NCBI GenBank assembly: GCA_025964555.1
Contig: JAOPYQ010000027.1
Coordinates: 1-64,000 of the forward strand
Reading direction: 5' to 3'
DNA from: Thermoleophilia bacterium
GTDB lineage: Bacteria > Actinomycetota > Thermoleophilia > Gaiellales > SKUG01
Length of the DNA stretch: 64,000 bases
The notes below the pieces were generated by a model, which was not told the DNA's origin, searched no databases, and worked only from the letters and a program-made list of their open reading frames with translations. Position numbers and translations under genes: made by a program. Positions 25,158 through 33,663 of this stretch are shown here, one piece after another (positions within the stretch are counted from its first letter, which is position 1; each line of letters begins with the position of its first letter).

Positions 25158-26099
25158 TCAGCCACCGACGGGGTAGTAGTCGTCGCCAGGCGACGTGCCG
25201 CCCGGGTATCCGCCAGCCGGGTAGCTGGGATCCGGGTAGCCCGGCGACGGGTAGCCCGGAACCGGGTAGCTGCCGCCGTAGCCGCCGCTGCGCAGCTGCG
25301 CCTCGGCGTTGGCGACCTGCGACTGCTCGCTGCCGCCGTAGTTGCTCGCGCTGCGGATGACCGATCCGACGCTGCTCGACGACACGTGGCCCTCGAGTGC
25401 CGCGACCGCGAGGCGGACGTCCGAGTTCGTCGACCAGTACGAGGGCGTCGACCACTCGACCTGGTCGATGACGTTGCCGGTCTCGTACGCGCTCGCACCG
25501 GTGAGCAGTCCCGTGGCGGCGACGCGCGCCTCCTGGTGGGACGACCACGAGTATGGCGTGGAGTTGTAGACCTCGCGCACCGTCTGTGCCGCGTCGTAGC
25601 TCGAACGACCGGCGCTCTGCGCGGCGCTCACGACCTGCGACACGTCCGAGCTGTTCCACGAGAACGGCGCGGCGTTCTCGACGGCGTTCCACATGCTGCC
25701 CGAGCCCGGGTACGTGGGCGTGGGGTAGTACGGGTCCGTCGGGTAGGTCGGATAGGTCGGATACGTGGGTTCCGACGGGTAGTACGGGTCCGTCGGGTCG
25801 TAGCCGCCCGGGTTGGACGGATACGGATCCGTCGGGTAGTAGCCGCCGGGGTTCGACGGGTAGTCGTCGCCGGGGCTCGTTCCGCCCGGGTACGAGCCGT
25901 CGCTCGGATACGTCGAGCCGCTCCCGGGATAGCTGCCCGGGTTGCTCGGTACGTAGCCGCCCGGATCGGTCGGATAGTCGTCTCCCGGCGAGGTGTCGCT
26001 CAGCACTCGCGTGAGCGCCCATGCGCCAACGCCAACGCCTGCAACGGCAAGCCCGATCTTGAGCGCGGTTCCCGCGCCTGATGCACCAACGGCAGTCAT
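25158..26099 (-). CDS. Paralogous membrane-anchored repeat protein with Pro/Tyr/Gly-rich linker
   Basis: The 313-residue protein has an N-terminal hydrophobic helix (about residues 12-32). A long low-complexity linker follows, rich in Pro, Tyr, Gly, Asp and Ser, with G-G-T-S-P-G-D-D-Y units and P-T-Y-P-T-Y-P runs. About four diverged 37-residue repeats come next, with N-A-A-P-F-S-W, N-S-T-P-Y-S-W and W-S-T-P-S-Y-W signatures. A second S-P-G-D-D tail closes it. It is clearly a paralogue of the downstream protein at 23614-25050, with fewer and more diverged repeats. The start at MTAVGASGAG (26099) puts the membrane helix at the N-terminus. Function is unknown. Confidence 0.82.
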   Translation of the reverse strand: MTAVGASGAGTALKIGLAVAGVGVGAWALTRVLSDTSPGDDYPTDPGGYVPSNPGSYPGSGSTYPSDGSYPGGTSPGDDYPSNPGGYYPTDPYPSNPGGYDPTDPYYPSEPTYPTYPTYPTDPYYPTPTYPGSGSMWNAVENAAPFSWNSSDVSQVVSAAQSAGRSSYDAAQTVREVYNSTPYSWSSHQEARVAATGLLTGASAYETGNVIDQVEWSTPSYWSTNSDVRLAVAALEGHVSSSSVGSVIRSASNYGGSEQSQVANAEAQLRSGGYGGSYPVPGYPSPGYPDPSYPAGGYPGGTSPGDDYYPVGG

Positions 26100-26273
26100 C
26101 TGTCCCCCATCCCTGTGTACTGGCCCCACGCACTGCGCGAGGTCCGTCCTCCGCCCGTACATCGGGGACCGGGCGCCCGCTTGTTCCACGACCGGCGCAT
26201 CTGGCGGCTGGATCGGGGGGAATCGGCCGTCTTCCCTCGGCGCGGTCGGCCCGCTAGGATGTCCGAACACCTT

Positions 26274-26355
26274 GGAGGTGTGCCCGAGTGGCTAAAGGGG
26301 GCGGGCTGTAAACCCGCTGGCTATGCCTACGATGGTTCGAATCCATCCGCCTCCA
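26274..26355 (+). tRNA. tRNA-Tyr (GTA)
   Basis: The 82-base sequence has acceptor stem GGAGGTG/CGCCTCC with discriminator A. The anticodon stem GCGGG/CCCGC encloses loop CTGTAAA, giving anticodon GTA. A long variable arm marks it as class II, as expected for tRNA-Tyr, and the T-loop is TTCGAAT. Confidence 0.93.
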
Positions 26356-26365
26356 TACGTGACGC

Positions 26366-26392
26366 AGGGGTCCCGCATCGCGCGGGGCCCCT
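26366..26392 (+). terminator. Hairpin terminator after tRNA-Tyr
   Basis: An 11-bp stem (AGGGGTCCCGC with its near-complement, one G-T pair) and a 5-base loop lie ten bases after the tRNA and are followed by a T-containing stretch. It probably ends the tRNA transcript before the recycling-factor-like gene. Confidence 0.6.
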
Positions 26393-26429
26393 CGTGTCTT
26401 CGAGCCCGCGCGCGGGTAGGCGTGACCGG

Positions 26430-26984
26430 ATGGCGACGCACGGCATGGGAGCGACGCGGCGACGGATGGATGCTGCGGTGGAGGACGCGAGGCGACGTCT
26501 CGCGGCGCTGCGCGTGGGCCGCGCGAGCCCGGACCTGGTCAACGACATCCGCGTGGCTGCATGGGGCAGCGAGCTGCCGATCTCCCAGGTCGCGCAGGTC
26601 GGCGCGCAGCCGCCGCGCGGGCTGGTGATCACGCCCCACGATCCGTCGCTCATCCCCGCGATCGAACGCGCGATCGGCGACAGCGACCTGGGCGCGCGCC
26701 CGCGCGTGGATGGCGTTCGCGTGCGCATCGAGCTGCCCGCGCCCACTGCAGAGCGACGATCCATGCTCGCCAAGCAGGCAGGCGACACGGCAGAGCAGGC
26801 GCGCGTCGCGGTGCGGCTCGCGCGTCGCGACGCGATCAACGAGCTGCGTCGAAGTCGCGCCGCCGAGGAGATCGGCGAGGGCAAGCTCATCGGGCGCAGC
26901 AAGGACCTGCAGGCGATGACCGACGAGCGCGTGGCGAGCATCGACCAGCTCCTCGCGACGGCGCTCACCGAGCTCGAGCAGTAG
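26430..26984 (+). CDS. Ribosome recycling factor-like protein (orphan copy)
   Basis: At 184 residues the protein has the full length of ribosome recycling factor. The family signatures are present though diverged: R-V-G-R-A-S-P near residue 29, P-I-S-Q-V-A-Q-V, P-R-G-L-V-I-T-P-H-D, A-I-x-x-S-D-L-G, the E-R-R segment of domain I, and V-R-L-A-R-R-D-A with the conserved arginines. RRF splits post-termination ribosomes with EF-G. The usual frr gene sits after pyrH and tsf, which are absent here. This copy follows tRNA-Tyr instead. It may be the only frr, moved, or a paralogue with altered function. Confidence 0.85.
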   Translation: MATHGMGATRRRMDAAVEDARRRLAALRVGRASPDLVNDIRVAAWGSELPISQVAQVGAQPPRGLVITPHDPSLIPAIERAIGDSDLGARPRVDGVRVRIELPAPTAERRSMLAKQAGDTAEQARVAVRLARRDAINELRRSRAAEEIGEGKLIGRSKDLQAMTDERVASIDQLLATALTELEQ

Positions 26985-27072
26985 CCCCGCGCCCACCCGC
27001 AGCGCGCTCGCGCCGCAACGGACCACGCTCCCGACCCGACATGCGGGTGGGACAGGACGACGGGACGAAGAC

Positions 27073-27654
27073 GTGAACGCACTCAACGGACGAGCAGCCG
27101 CAGGCATTGCCGCGGGCGTGGCAGGGCTGGGAACCGCCGTCGGCGTGCACCTGGTCATGCGCGGCGGCAGCGAACGAACGGAAGCCGCGGCGCAGGCCGA
27201 GTGGAATGCGTGGAAGGGCGAGCTCGACGCGGAGTTCCCCAAGGCCGGCACCGGCGCCGGCGAGGCGCGCAGGCCGCTGCTCGACGACGGCGACGAGCAG
27301 CGCTTCGGCGAATTCCTCGCCGAGCATCCGGCCCCCAGCTGGCTCAACGTCAAGCACGAGGACCTGCGTGCGGTCAGCATCGATCCGTTCGAGCCCGACC
27401 CCAAGGGAATGGACTGGAAGAGCTTCGCAGCCGGCACCCTCGGCGTCGGCGGCGGCCTCGGGCTCGGCGTCGCGGGCGCGGTGCTGCTCGAGCGCGCAGG
27501 CAGTGCTGGTTCCACGCTTGGGATGGGACTGAGCGTCGCAGGCGTGACCCTCGGGCTCGGCACGATCGCCGGATTGTTCTTCCTGCCCAGGAGCAGCGTG
27601 TACGACCAGGTCGCGTCGACCGAGTGGAACGTGCCGACGCACTGGACGGAGTGA
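27073..27654 (+). CDS. Membrane protein coupled to a predicted zinc peptidase
   Basis: The 193-residue protein has an N-terminal Gly/Ala-rich hydrophobic helix (about 9-28), an acidic soluble middle section, and two Gly-rich helices between residues 120 and 177. The family is not recognised. The GTG at 27073 is the likely start. Its stop lies within the GTGA start of the next gene, so the two are translationally coupled. It may act as a partner or inhibitor of the predicted peptidase. Confidence 0.72.
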   Translation: MNALNGRAAAGIAAGVAGLGTAVGVHLVMRGGSERTEAAAQAEWNAWKGELDAEFPKAGTGAGEARRPLLDDGDEQRFGEFLAEHPAPSWLNVKHEDLRAVSIDPFEPDPKGMDWKSFAAGTLGVGGGLGLGVAGAVLLERAGSAGSTLGMGLSVAGVTLGLGTIAGLFFLPRSSVYDQVASTEWNVPTHWTE

Positions 27655-28481
27655 CGTTGACGACCTCGCTCCGCCCAGCAACCGCGCCGCCACCCTCGCT
27701 GCCCGTGCGCCGCGCCGCGACGTCGCCCGCCGACATCCAGGCGATCGAGACGGCGATGCAGCAGCTGCGCGCCACGTCGTCCGGGCGTGAGATCGCCGAC
27801 TTCCTCGTTGCCAGCCGCATGGAGATCCGCGTGCTGCCCGACGCCGAGTTCGCGCGCAACTACCCCGGCGCCGGCGCGGTCTACGATCCCAAGGCCAAGG
27901 CGATCTCGGTGCCGCAGGGCGCGCTGCACCGCAGCTCGTTCGTGACGACGCTCGCGCACGAAGGCAAGCACGCCCTCGACTTCTCCGACCGCCCGCACTG
28001 GGCCGTGCAGTCGTTCGGGCTCATCGGTGGCTCCGCCGCCGACGGCGCCAAGGCGCTCGTCACGTTCCGCAACCCCGTCACGGCGTGGCTCGACTCGCTC
28101 ACCGCGCGCCAGAGCGAGGACGAGGTGAACGCGTACCACCTGCAGGCGCAGGTCGCCAGCGAGCTCGGGAAGAACGAGTCGAGCTGGTCGCTCGGGCAGG
28201 CGCGCGACGGAGCTCCGCTGCCGATCGACCAGGTGCGCTCGAACGTCGCCACCAATGACCTGTACCGCATGGATCCCACGCGCCGGCTCGTGCTCGGCGC
28301 GGGACTGGGCCTGGGCGTCACGAGCTTCGCGGCGATCGGAGCACAGGCACTCGCCAGCAAGCTGCGGCCGGGATCGTTCCTCGCCGGGCACGCCTGGCCG
28401 GTCTATGCGATCGGTGGCGCGATGACCGCTGCGTGGGTCGTGAGCGACCAGATCCGCGCACGCCGCCTCGAAGCGGCCTGA
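27651..28481 (+). CDS. Predicted membrane zinc metallopeptidase (HExxH)
   Basis: The 276-residue protein has T-T-L-A-H-E-G-K-H-A-L-D with an HExxH zinc motif at residues 103-107. About 50 residues later S-E-D-E-V-N-A-Y-H could supply a third glutamate ligand, as in gluzincins. Two hydrophobic segments follow in the last 75 residues (around 220-235 and 248-265), so it is likely tethered to the membrane. The start is the GTG overlapping the previous stop. I cannot assign a peptidase family or substrate. The N-terminal 25 residues are Pro/Ala-rich and disordered. Confidence 0.72.
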   Translation: MTLTTSLRPATAPPPSLPVRRAATSPADIQAIETAMQQLRATSSGREIADFLVASRMEIRVLPDAEFARNYPGAGAVYDPKAKAISVPQGALHRSSFVTTLAHEGKHALDFSDRPHWAVQSFGLIGGSAADGAKALVTFRNPVTAWLDSLTARQSEDEVNAYHLQAQVASELGKNESSWSLGQARDGAPLPIDQVRSNVATNDLYRMDPTRRLVLGAGLGLGVTSFAAIGAQALASKLRPGSFLAGHAWPVYAIGGAMTAAWVVSDQIRARRLEAA

Positions 28482-28604
28482 TCCACGCCTGCGGCCCTGC
28501 TCGCGACCGGCGCACCCGTCCCCGAGCCTCGATATCATTCGCCGCTGCAACGAAGCGTGCGCGCACGGATGTGCCACGCCACCTCGAGCGAAAGGTCACG
28601 GAAG

Positions 28605-29144
28605 ATGCAGCTCGCCTCCCCGAGCGTCGCCGCCGCCGGCACCCCCACGGTGCTCGCCAGCCAGACGATCGACGCTTCAGTCACGTCCAACCCGGCCGGA
28701 CACACCACGATGTGGTCGACCGACCGTGAGTTCCGCCTCGCCGGCGCGCACGACGGACTGGACACCTACACGAGCGTGTACGACGCCATCCGAGCCGCCA
28801 GCGCGCTGAGCGCCGGCGAGATGCCCGGCCTCGCGGTCGTGCACTTCCGCGGCGGGTTCCGCGTGCACGACGTGCACACCGCCAGCCGCACCTACTGGTC
28901 CAACTCGCCGCACGGCCCGATGGCGCCCATCACGAAGCTGACCAGCAAGTCGAGCGTGCCGTTCGCGGCCGGCAACGTGCGCCCGAGCGACGCCCCTGGC
29001 AATCGCCACAGCCCGGCCGTCGTGCGCGATGACTCGCTCGTCGCGCTCATCGACGGCGACCGCGCGTTCGTGCCGAGCACCGATGCCTCGTGGGCCGGAC
29101 GCCCGCGCCTGGTCGAGCGCAAGGTTGACGAGTACGAGGCCTGA
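28605..29144 (+). CDS. Hypothetical protein, 179 aa
   Basis: The family is unknown. The protein is soluble and has a central segment with A-V-V-H-F-R-G-G-F-R-V-H-D-V-H-T and a basic-acidic C-terminus ending in V-E-R-K-V-D-E-Y-E-A. There is no signal peptide or membrane helix. The ATG at 28605 is preceded by AAAGGTCACGGAAG, which offers a ribosome site. It ends before a very strong bidirectional hairpin. It may belong with the membrane protein and peptidase pair upstream, from which 123 bases separate it. Confidence 0.65.
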   Translation: MQLASPSVAAAGTPTVLASQTIDASVTSNPAGHTTMWSTDREFRLAGAHDGLDTYTSVYDAIRAASALSAGEMPGLAVVHFRGGFRVHDVHTASRTYWSNSPHGPMAPITKLTSKSSVPFAAGNVRPSDAPGNRHSPAVVRDDSLVALIDGDRAFVPSTDASWAGRPRLVERKVDEYEA

Positions 29145-29281
29145 GAGTCATCGAGCTTGCTCGAATGACCGAGGGCCGACGTACTCGCGGGCGCGAAGCG
29201 ACCAACGAGTACGGCGTCGAGGCCTGAGCCTCGCGCTACGACGTGCTGCGCCACGGCGCGCAGCGCCACGGATGAAGACGA

Positions 29282-29326
29282 GGGGCCGGGTCGGCTCGCA
29301 CCACGCGGTGCGGCCGACCCGGCCCC
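29282..29326. terminator. Strong bidirectional hairpin between convergent genes
   Basis: A 14-bp stem with arms GGGGCCGGGTCGGC and its exact complement continues, after one bulged base, into a 6-bp inner stem with a 4-base loop. It lies between genes that converge, so it probably ends transcription on both strands, although T-runs are lacking. Confidence 0.7.
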
Positions 29327-29349
29327 GAGTTCGTTCGCGGTCGCGCCGG

Positions 29350-30066
29350 TCAGTTGAAGAGCGAACCGATGCCGCTGCCGCTCGAGTTCTGCGTCTGCGC
29401 CATCGTGCTCCACGGGTAGCCCTCGCTCGGCTGGACGATCACGAAGCCCTGGCCGTTGAAGCCCATCGAGAAGAGCTCGCCCGACCCGCGGCCGATCATG
29501 CTCTTCATCATGCTGTCCGTCTTGGTGACCGCCGGCTTGAGGCTCGTCGTCCACGCCACGGCTGCTGCGGGGTCGCAGAACGTCGGCTGCGTCGAGGGAT
29601 CCAGGATCACCGGCGTCCCGATCGTGGTGAGCGCGACTGCGCCCGTTCCCGTGATCTCGACGTTGGTGAGGCCCTGCGCCATCATGCCGCTCAGGCCCTT
29701 GACCATCTTGATGTCCCACTGGAGCGTGGACTCGAACGCCAGCAGGTTCTGGCCGTTGAGCGTGATCGACTCGTTCTCCAGGTACACGATGTGCACTTCG
29801 GCCGCGTAGTCGGCGAGGAACACGTCACCCTGGCCGCTCACCTTCATGAGCTGCAGGTCCTCGCCCGTCACGAGCTTCTTGATGAGCTTCTTGGCACCGG
29901 CACCCTGGTAGGCGAACTCGACGTTGCCCTGCCATGCGACCGCCGCGCCCTGACGCGCCATGATCTCGCCGTTGAGCGCGACCTTGAGCAGTCGTTCGTT
30001 CTGCAGGCCGAAGCCGCCGTGCACCTGATGCTCTTGGAATTCCTGAGCGAAGAGTTGGCTTTTCAT
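29350..30066 (-). CDS. AIM24 family protein
   Basis: The 238-residue protein matches the AIM24/TRAP-like beta-sandwich family: it has V-A-L-N-G-E-I-M-A-R-Q-G, repeated beta strands, V-S-G-Q-G-D-V-F-L-A, and L-A-F-E-S-T-L-Q-W-D in order. Length and order fit bacterial members, whose biochemical role is unclear. The C-terminal tail of about 20 residues is Ser/Gly/Asn-rich. The next gene is a small Rho-N-like protein located upstream on the same strand. Confidence 0.88.
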   Translation of the reverse strand: MKSQLFAQEFQEHQVHGGFGLQNERLLKVALNGEIMARQGAAVAWQGNVEFAYQGAGAKKLIKKLVTGEDLQLMKVSGQGDVFLADYAAEVHIVYLENESITLNGQNLLAFESTLQWDIKMVKGLSGMMAQGLTNVEITGTGAVALTTIGTPVILDPSTQPTFCDPAAAVAWTTSLKPAVTKTDSMMKSMIGRGSGELFSMGFNGQGFVIVQPSEGYPWSTMAQTQNSSGSGIGSLFN

Positions 30067-30100
30067 GCACCGCGCCTACCCGGGGGTTCGGTACTCGAAC

Positions 30101-30385
30101 CTATTGGTGGCGATCCATCCTGCGGTGCCCGTGCACGGCGTTGGCGAGCTGGTCCTTGTCCATCTTGGAGCGACCGGTGATGTTGTAGCGCATCGCCTCG
30201 CGGTAGAGATCGTCCTTGGTCGGATTCGCGGGATCCGGCTCCGCCTTCTTGGGCCGCTTGCGCGACTGCTCGATGGTGCGCGCGGCGTGCTCCGCCGCGA
30301 CGTCCTCCGGAAATCCGGTCTTGATGAATCCATCGCGCACGCGCACGAACTGCGCGAGCTGCTTCTCTGTCCATGCGTCGGTCAT
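30101..30385 (-). CDS. Small basic protein with Rho-N/SAP-like motif
   Basis: The 94-residue protein is highly charged. The C-terminal part D-D-L-Y-R-E-A-M-R-Y-N-I-T-G-R-S-K-M-D-K-D-Q-L has the look of a Rho N-terminal or SAP-like helix-extended-loop-helix motif that binds nucleic acids. The N-terminal half has a T-E-K-Q-L-A-Q-F-V-R-V-R helix. The start is an ATG at 30385. Similar small proteins are common in actinobacteria. A nucleic-acid binding role is an inference. Confidence 0.75.
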   Translation of the reverse strand: MTDAWTEKQLAQFVRVRDGFIKTGFPEDVAAEHAARTIEQSRKRPKKAEPDPANPTKDDLYREAMRYNITGRSKMDKDQLANAVHGHRRMDRHQ

Positions 30386-30468
30386 CGGCTCACCTCCGGG
30401 TCGTCGTCGACCGTAGGTGAGTCGTCGCCGCCACGAAGGCGGTGAAACGCTTGGCGCCTTTCTGTGCG

Positions 30469-31785
30469 TCAGGTTGGCGCAGGCCCGCTGCGAGTGCTGC
30501 CAACGTGCGCAGCGTCCATGACGACGTCACTCGCGTACTCGCCCTCGTCGAACAGCGCGCGGCCACGAGCCACGCGGGCGAGCATGTCCGCGTCGGTGCC
30601 GGCCTCGATGCGGCGCAGTGCGGCGATCGCCGTGTCGGGCGATGTGGCATACGTCGCGAGGCCATCCTCGGCGAGCGCCTCGGCTCCGTCGACGCCATGT
30701 CCGGGCACGGGGCGGTAGAGGACGATCGGGCGCCCGCGCGCGAAGCCCTCCATCGTCGTCATCCCTGCGGAGTTCGTGAGCATGCCGTCGCTCGCAGCGA
30801 GCAGCTTGGGCATCTCGCGCGTGAACGGGATCGGTGTCACCCGGTCTGCCGGAAAGGTTGCCTTGAGGTGGTTGAACGCCTGTTCGTTGCGGCCGGTTGC
30901 GATCGCCAGGTGCAGGTCCGTGTCCCGCAGGATGCGGTGCAGCTCGGCTTCCGGGAGCGCGAGCCCCCACGCTCCACCAGAGACGATGACGACCTTCTCG
31001 TCGAGCGGCAGGCCGAACTCCGCGCGCGCCGCGGCGACGTCGTAGTGCTCGAACGATCGCGGATCCACCGGCGGACGAATCGCGCGACCGGTGATCGGCG
31101 CGGCCTCCGTGCCGAACGACGCGATGCGCGGCAGGTCCTTCGGATTGAGCACGAGGTGGTCGTCGACGAGGGCGCTCACCCACTGGCGATGGGGATCCGA
31201 ATCGATCACGACCCCGATCGCGGGCACCTTGAGGCGTCCGTCGGCGCGCAGGTGTCCGAGCGTGCCGGTGAGCTGCGGGAAGGTGGAGAGCACGACGTCC
31301 GGGTCGCGTCGCGCGATGTCCTCGGCCAGGCGCCTGCCGGTGAACGCGCTCGAGGCCTTCTCGGCGAACTTCGCGATGCCCGGCTTCGTCGCGAGCTCGT
31401 ACATCGCGCCATAGGTGCCTGGTGCGTACTTGAGCTGCGCGGAGTAGCCGTCGCGCATGAGCCGATGCATGATCGGGTTGCCGATCTGCAGCCCGTTCGC
31501 GACCTCGACGTGGACCTGCCCGGGAAAGCGCGTCAGCAGCTCGCCCTTGATCGCGTTCGCCATCGCGTCGTGGCCACCGCCGAGGTCTGCGCTGTAGATG
31601 AGCACGCGCAGCTGCTGCGCGCGGTCGACCGCCGACGCCATGACGGTGTCGGCGAGGATCGACGCGGGCGCATCCGCGAAGGTTGCGGCGAACGTCGAGG
31701 CGGCCGTCTCCGCGACCGTTCCACCACGCGCCAGGAATTCCGTCGCACGTGCGCCTGCGCGCACGGATCCATCAACTGCTGCCAA
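30469..31785 (-). CDS. Glycosyltransferase of the MGDG synthase/GT28 type
   Basis: The core starts with V-L-I-Y-S-A-D-L-G-G-G-H-D-A-M-A-N-A-I, the N-terminal hallmark of monogalactosyldiacylglycerol synthase-like enzymes. The C-terminal domain has V-V-I-V-S-G-G-A-W-G, then L-T-N-S-A-G-M-T-T-M-E-G and P-V-P-G-H, which form the nucleotide-sugar site of family 28. It probably transfers a sugar to diacylglycerol or another lipid at the membrane. The TTG at 31785 has a GA-rich ribosome site. An ATG at 31641, just before the core, is a serious alternative. The last few residues are basic and disordered. Confidence 0.82.
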   Translation of the reverse strand: MAAVDGSVRAGARATEFLARGGTVAETAASTFAATFADAPASILADTVMASAVDRAQQLRVLIYSADLGGGHDAMANAIKGELLTRFPGQVHVEVANGLQIGNPIMHRLMRDGYSAQLKYAPGTYGAMYELATKPGIAKFAEKASSAFTGRRLAEDIARRDPDVVLSTFPQLTGTLGHLRADGRLKVPAIGVVIDSDPHRQWVSALVDDHLVLNPKDLPRIASFGTEAAPITGRAIRPPVDPRSFEHYDVAAARAEFGLPLDEKVVIVSGGAWGLALPEAELHRILRDTDLHLAIATGRNEQAFNHLKATFPADRVTPIPFTREMPKLLAASDGMLTNSAGMTTMEGFARGRPIVLYRPVPGHGVDGAEALAEDGLATYATSPDTAIAALRRIEAGTDADMLARVARGRALFDEGEYASDVVMDAAHVGSTRSGPAPT

Positions 31786-31850
31786 GTCCCCTGTCCCTTC
31801 CCCGTCTGTACGTCGGGAACGGGCGGGTCAGGCGTTGCAGGCGCGGTCAA

Positions 31851-31887
31851 TGTCACCTCCGTCCCGAAATCCGGGACGTACGTGACA
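31851..31887. repeat. Nested inverted repeat between helicase and glycosyltransferase genes
   Basis: The outer arms TGTCAC/GTGACA and inner arms GTCCCG/CGGGAC are separated by 4-base spacers on both sides and a 5-base loop. It follows the helicase stop and precedes the glycosyltransferase start, both on the minus strand. It could be an intergenic terminator or an operator. Confidence 0.55.
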
Positions 31888-31920
31888 TTCGTCGCCTGGG
31901 TTCGTCGCCTGGGCCGTCGC

Positions 31921-33495
<1,575 letters not shown>

Positions 33496-33663
33496 GTGTT
33501 CCTCTCGCGTGCGGGTACTTCCGCAGGTGAGGAGCGGTGGCCCGATACGTCTAGCTGGATTCCTGAGCGGACAGGTTCGCACAGGATCGAGTGCCGCGAG
33601 CAGCGGAACGCATGCAGCGCGACCGCAGGCGGTCAGGAACGTGGCCGCTTGCCAGTCGTCCGG

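Noticed and set aside
25051-26133. N-terminal extension of the repeat protein (open frame to 26133)
   Set aside because: The extension is a shadow of the upstream paralogue gene, is Arg-rich, and would put the membrane helix in the middle. The ATG at 25050 gives a sensible protein.
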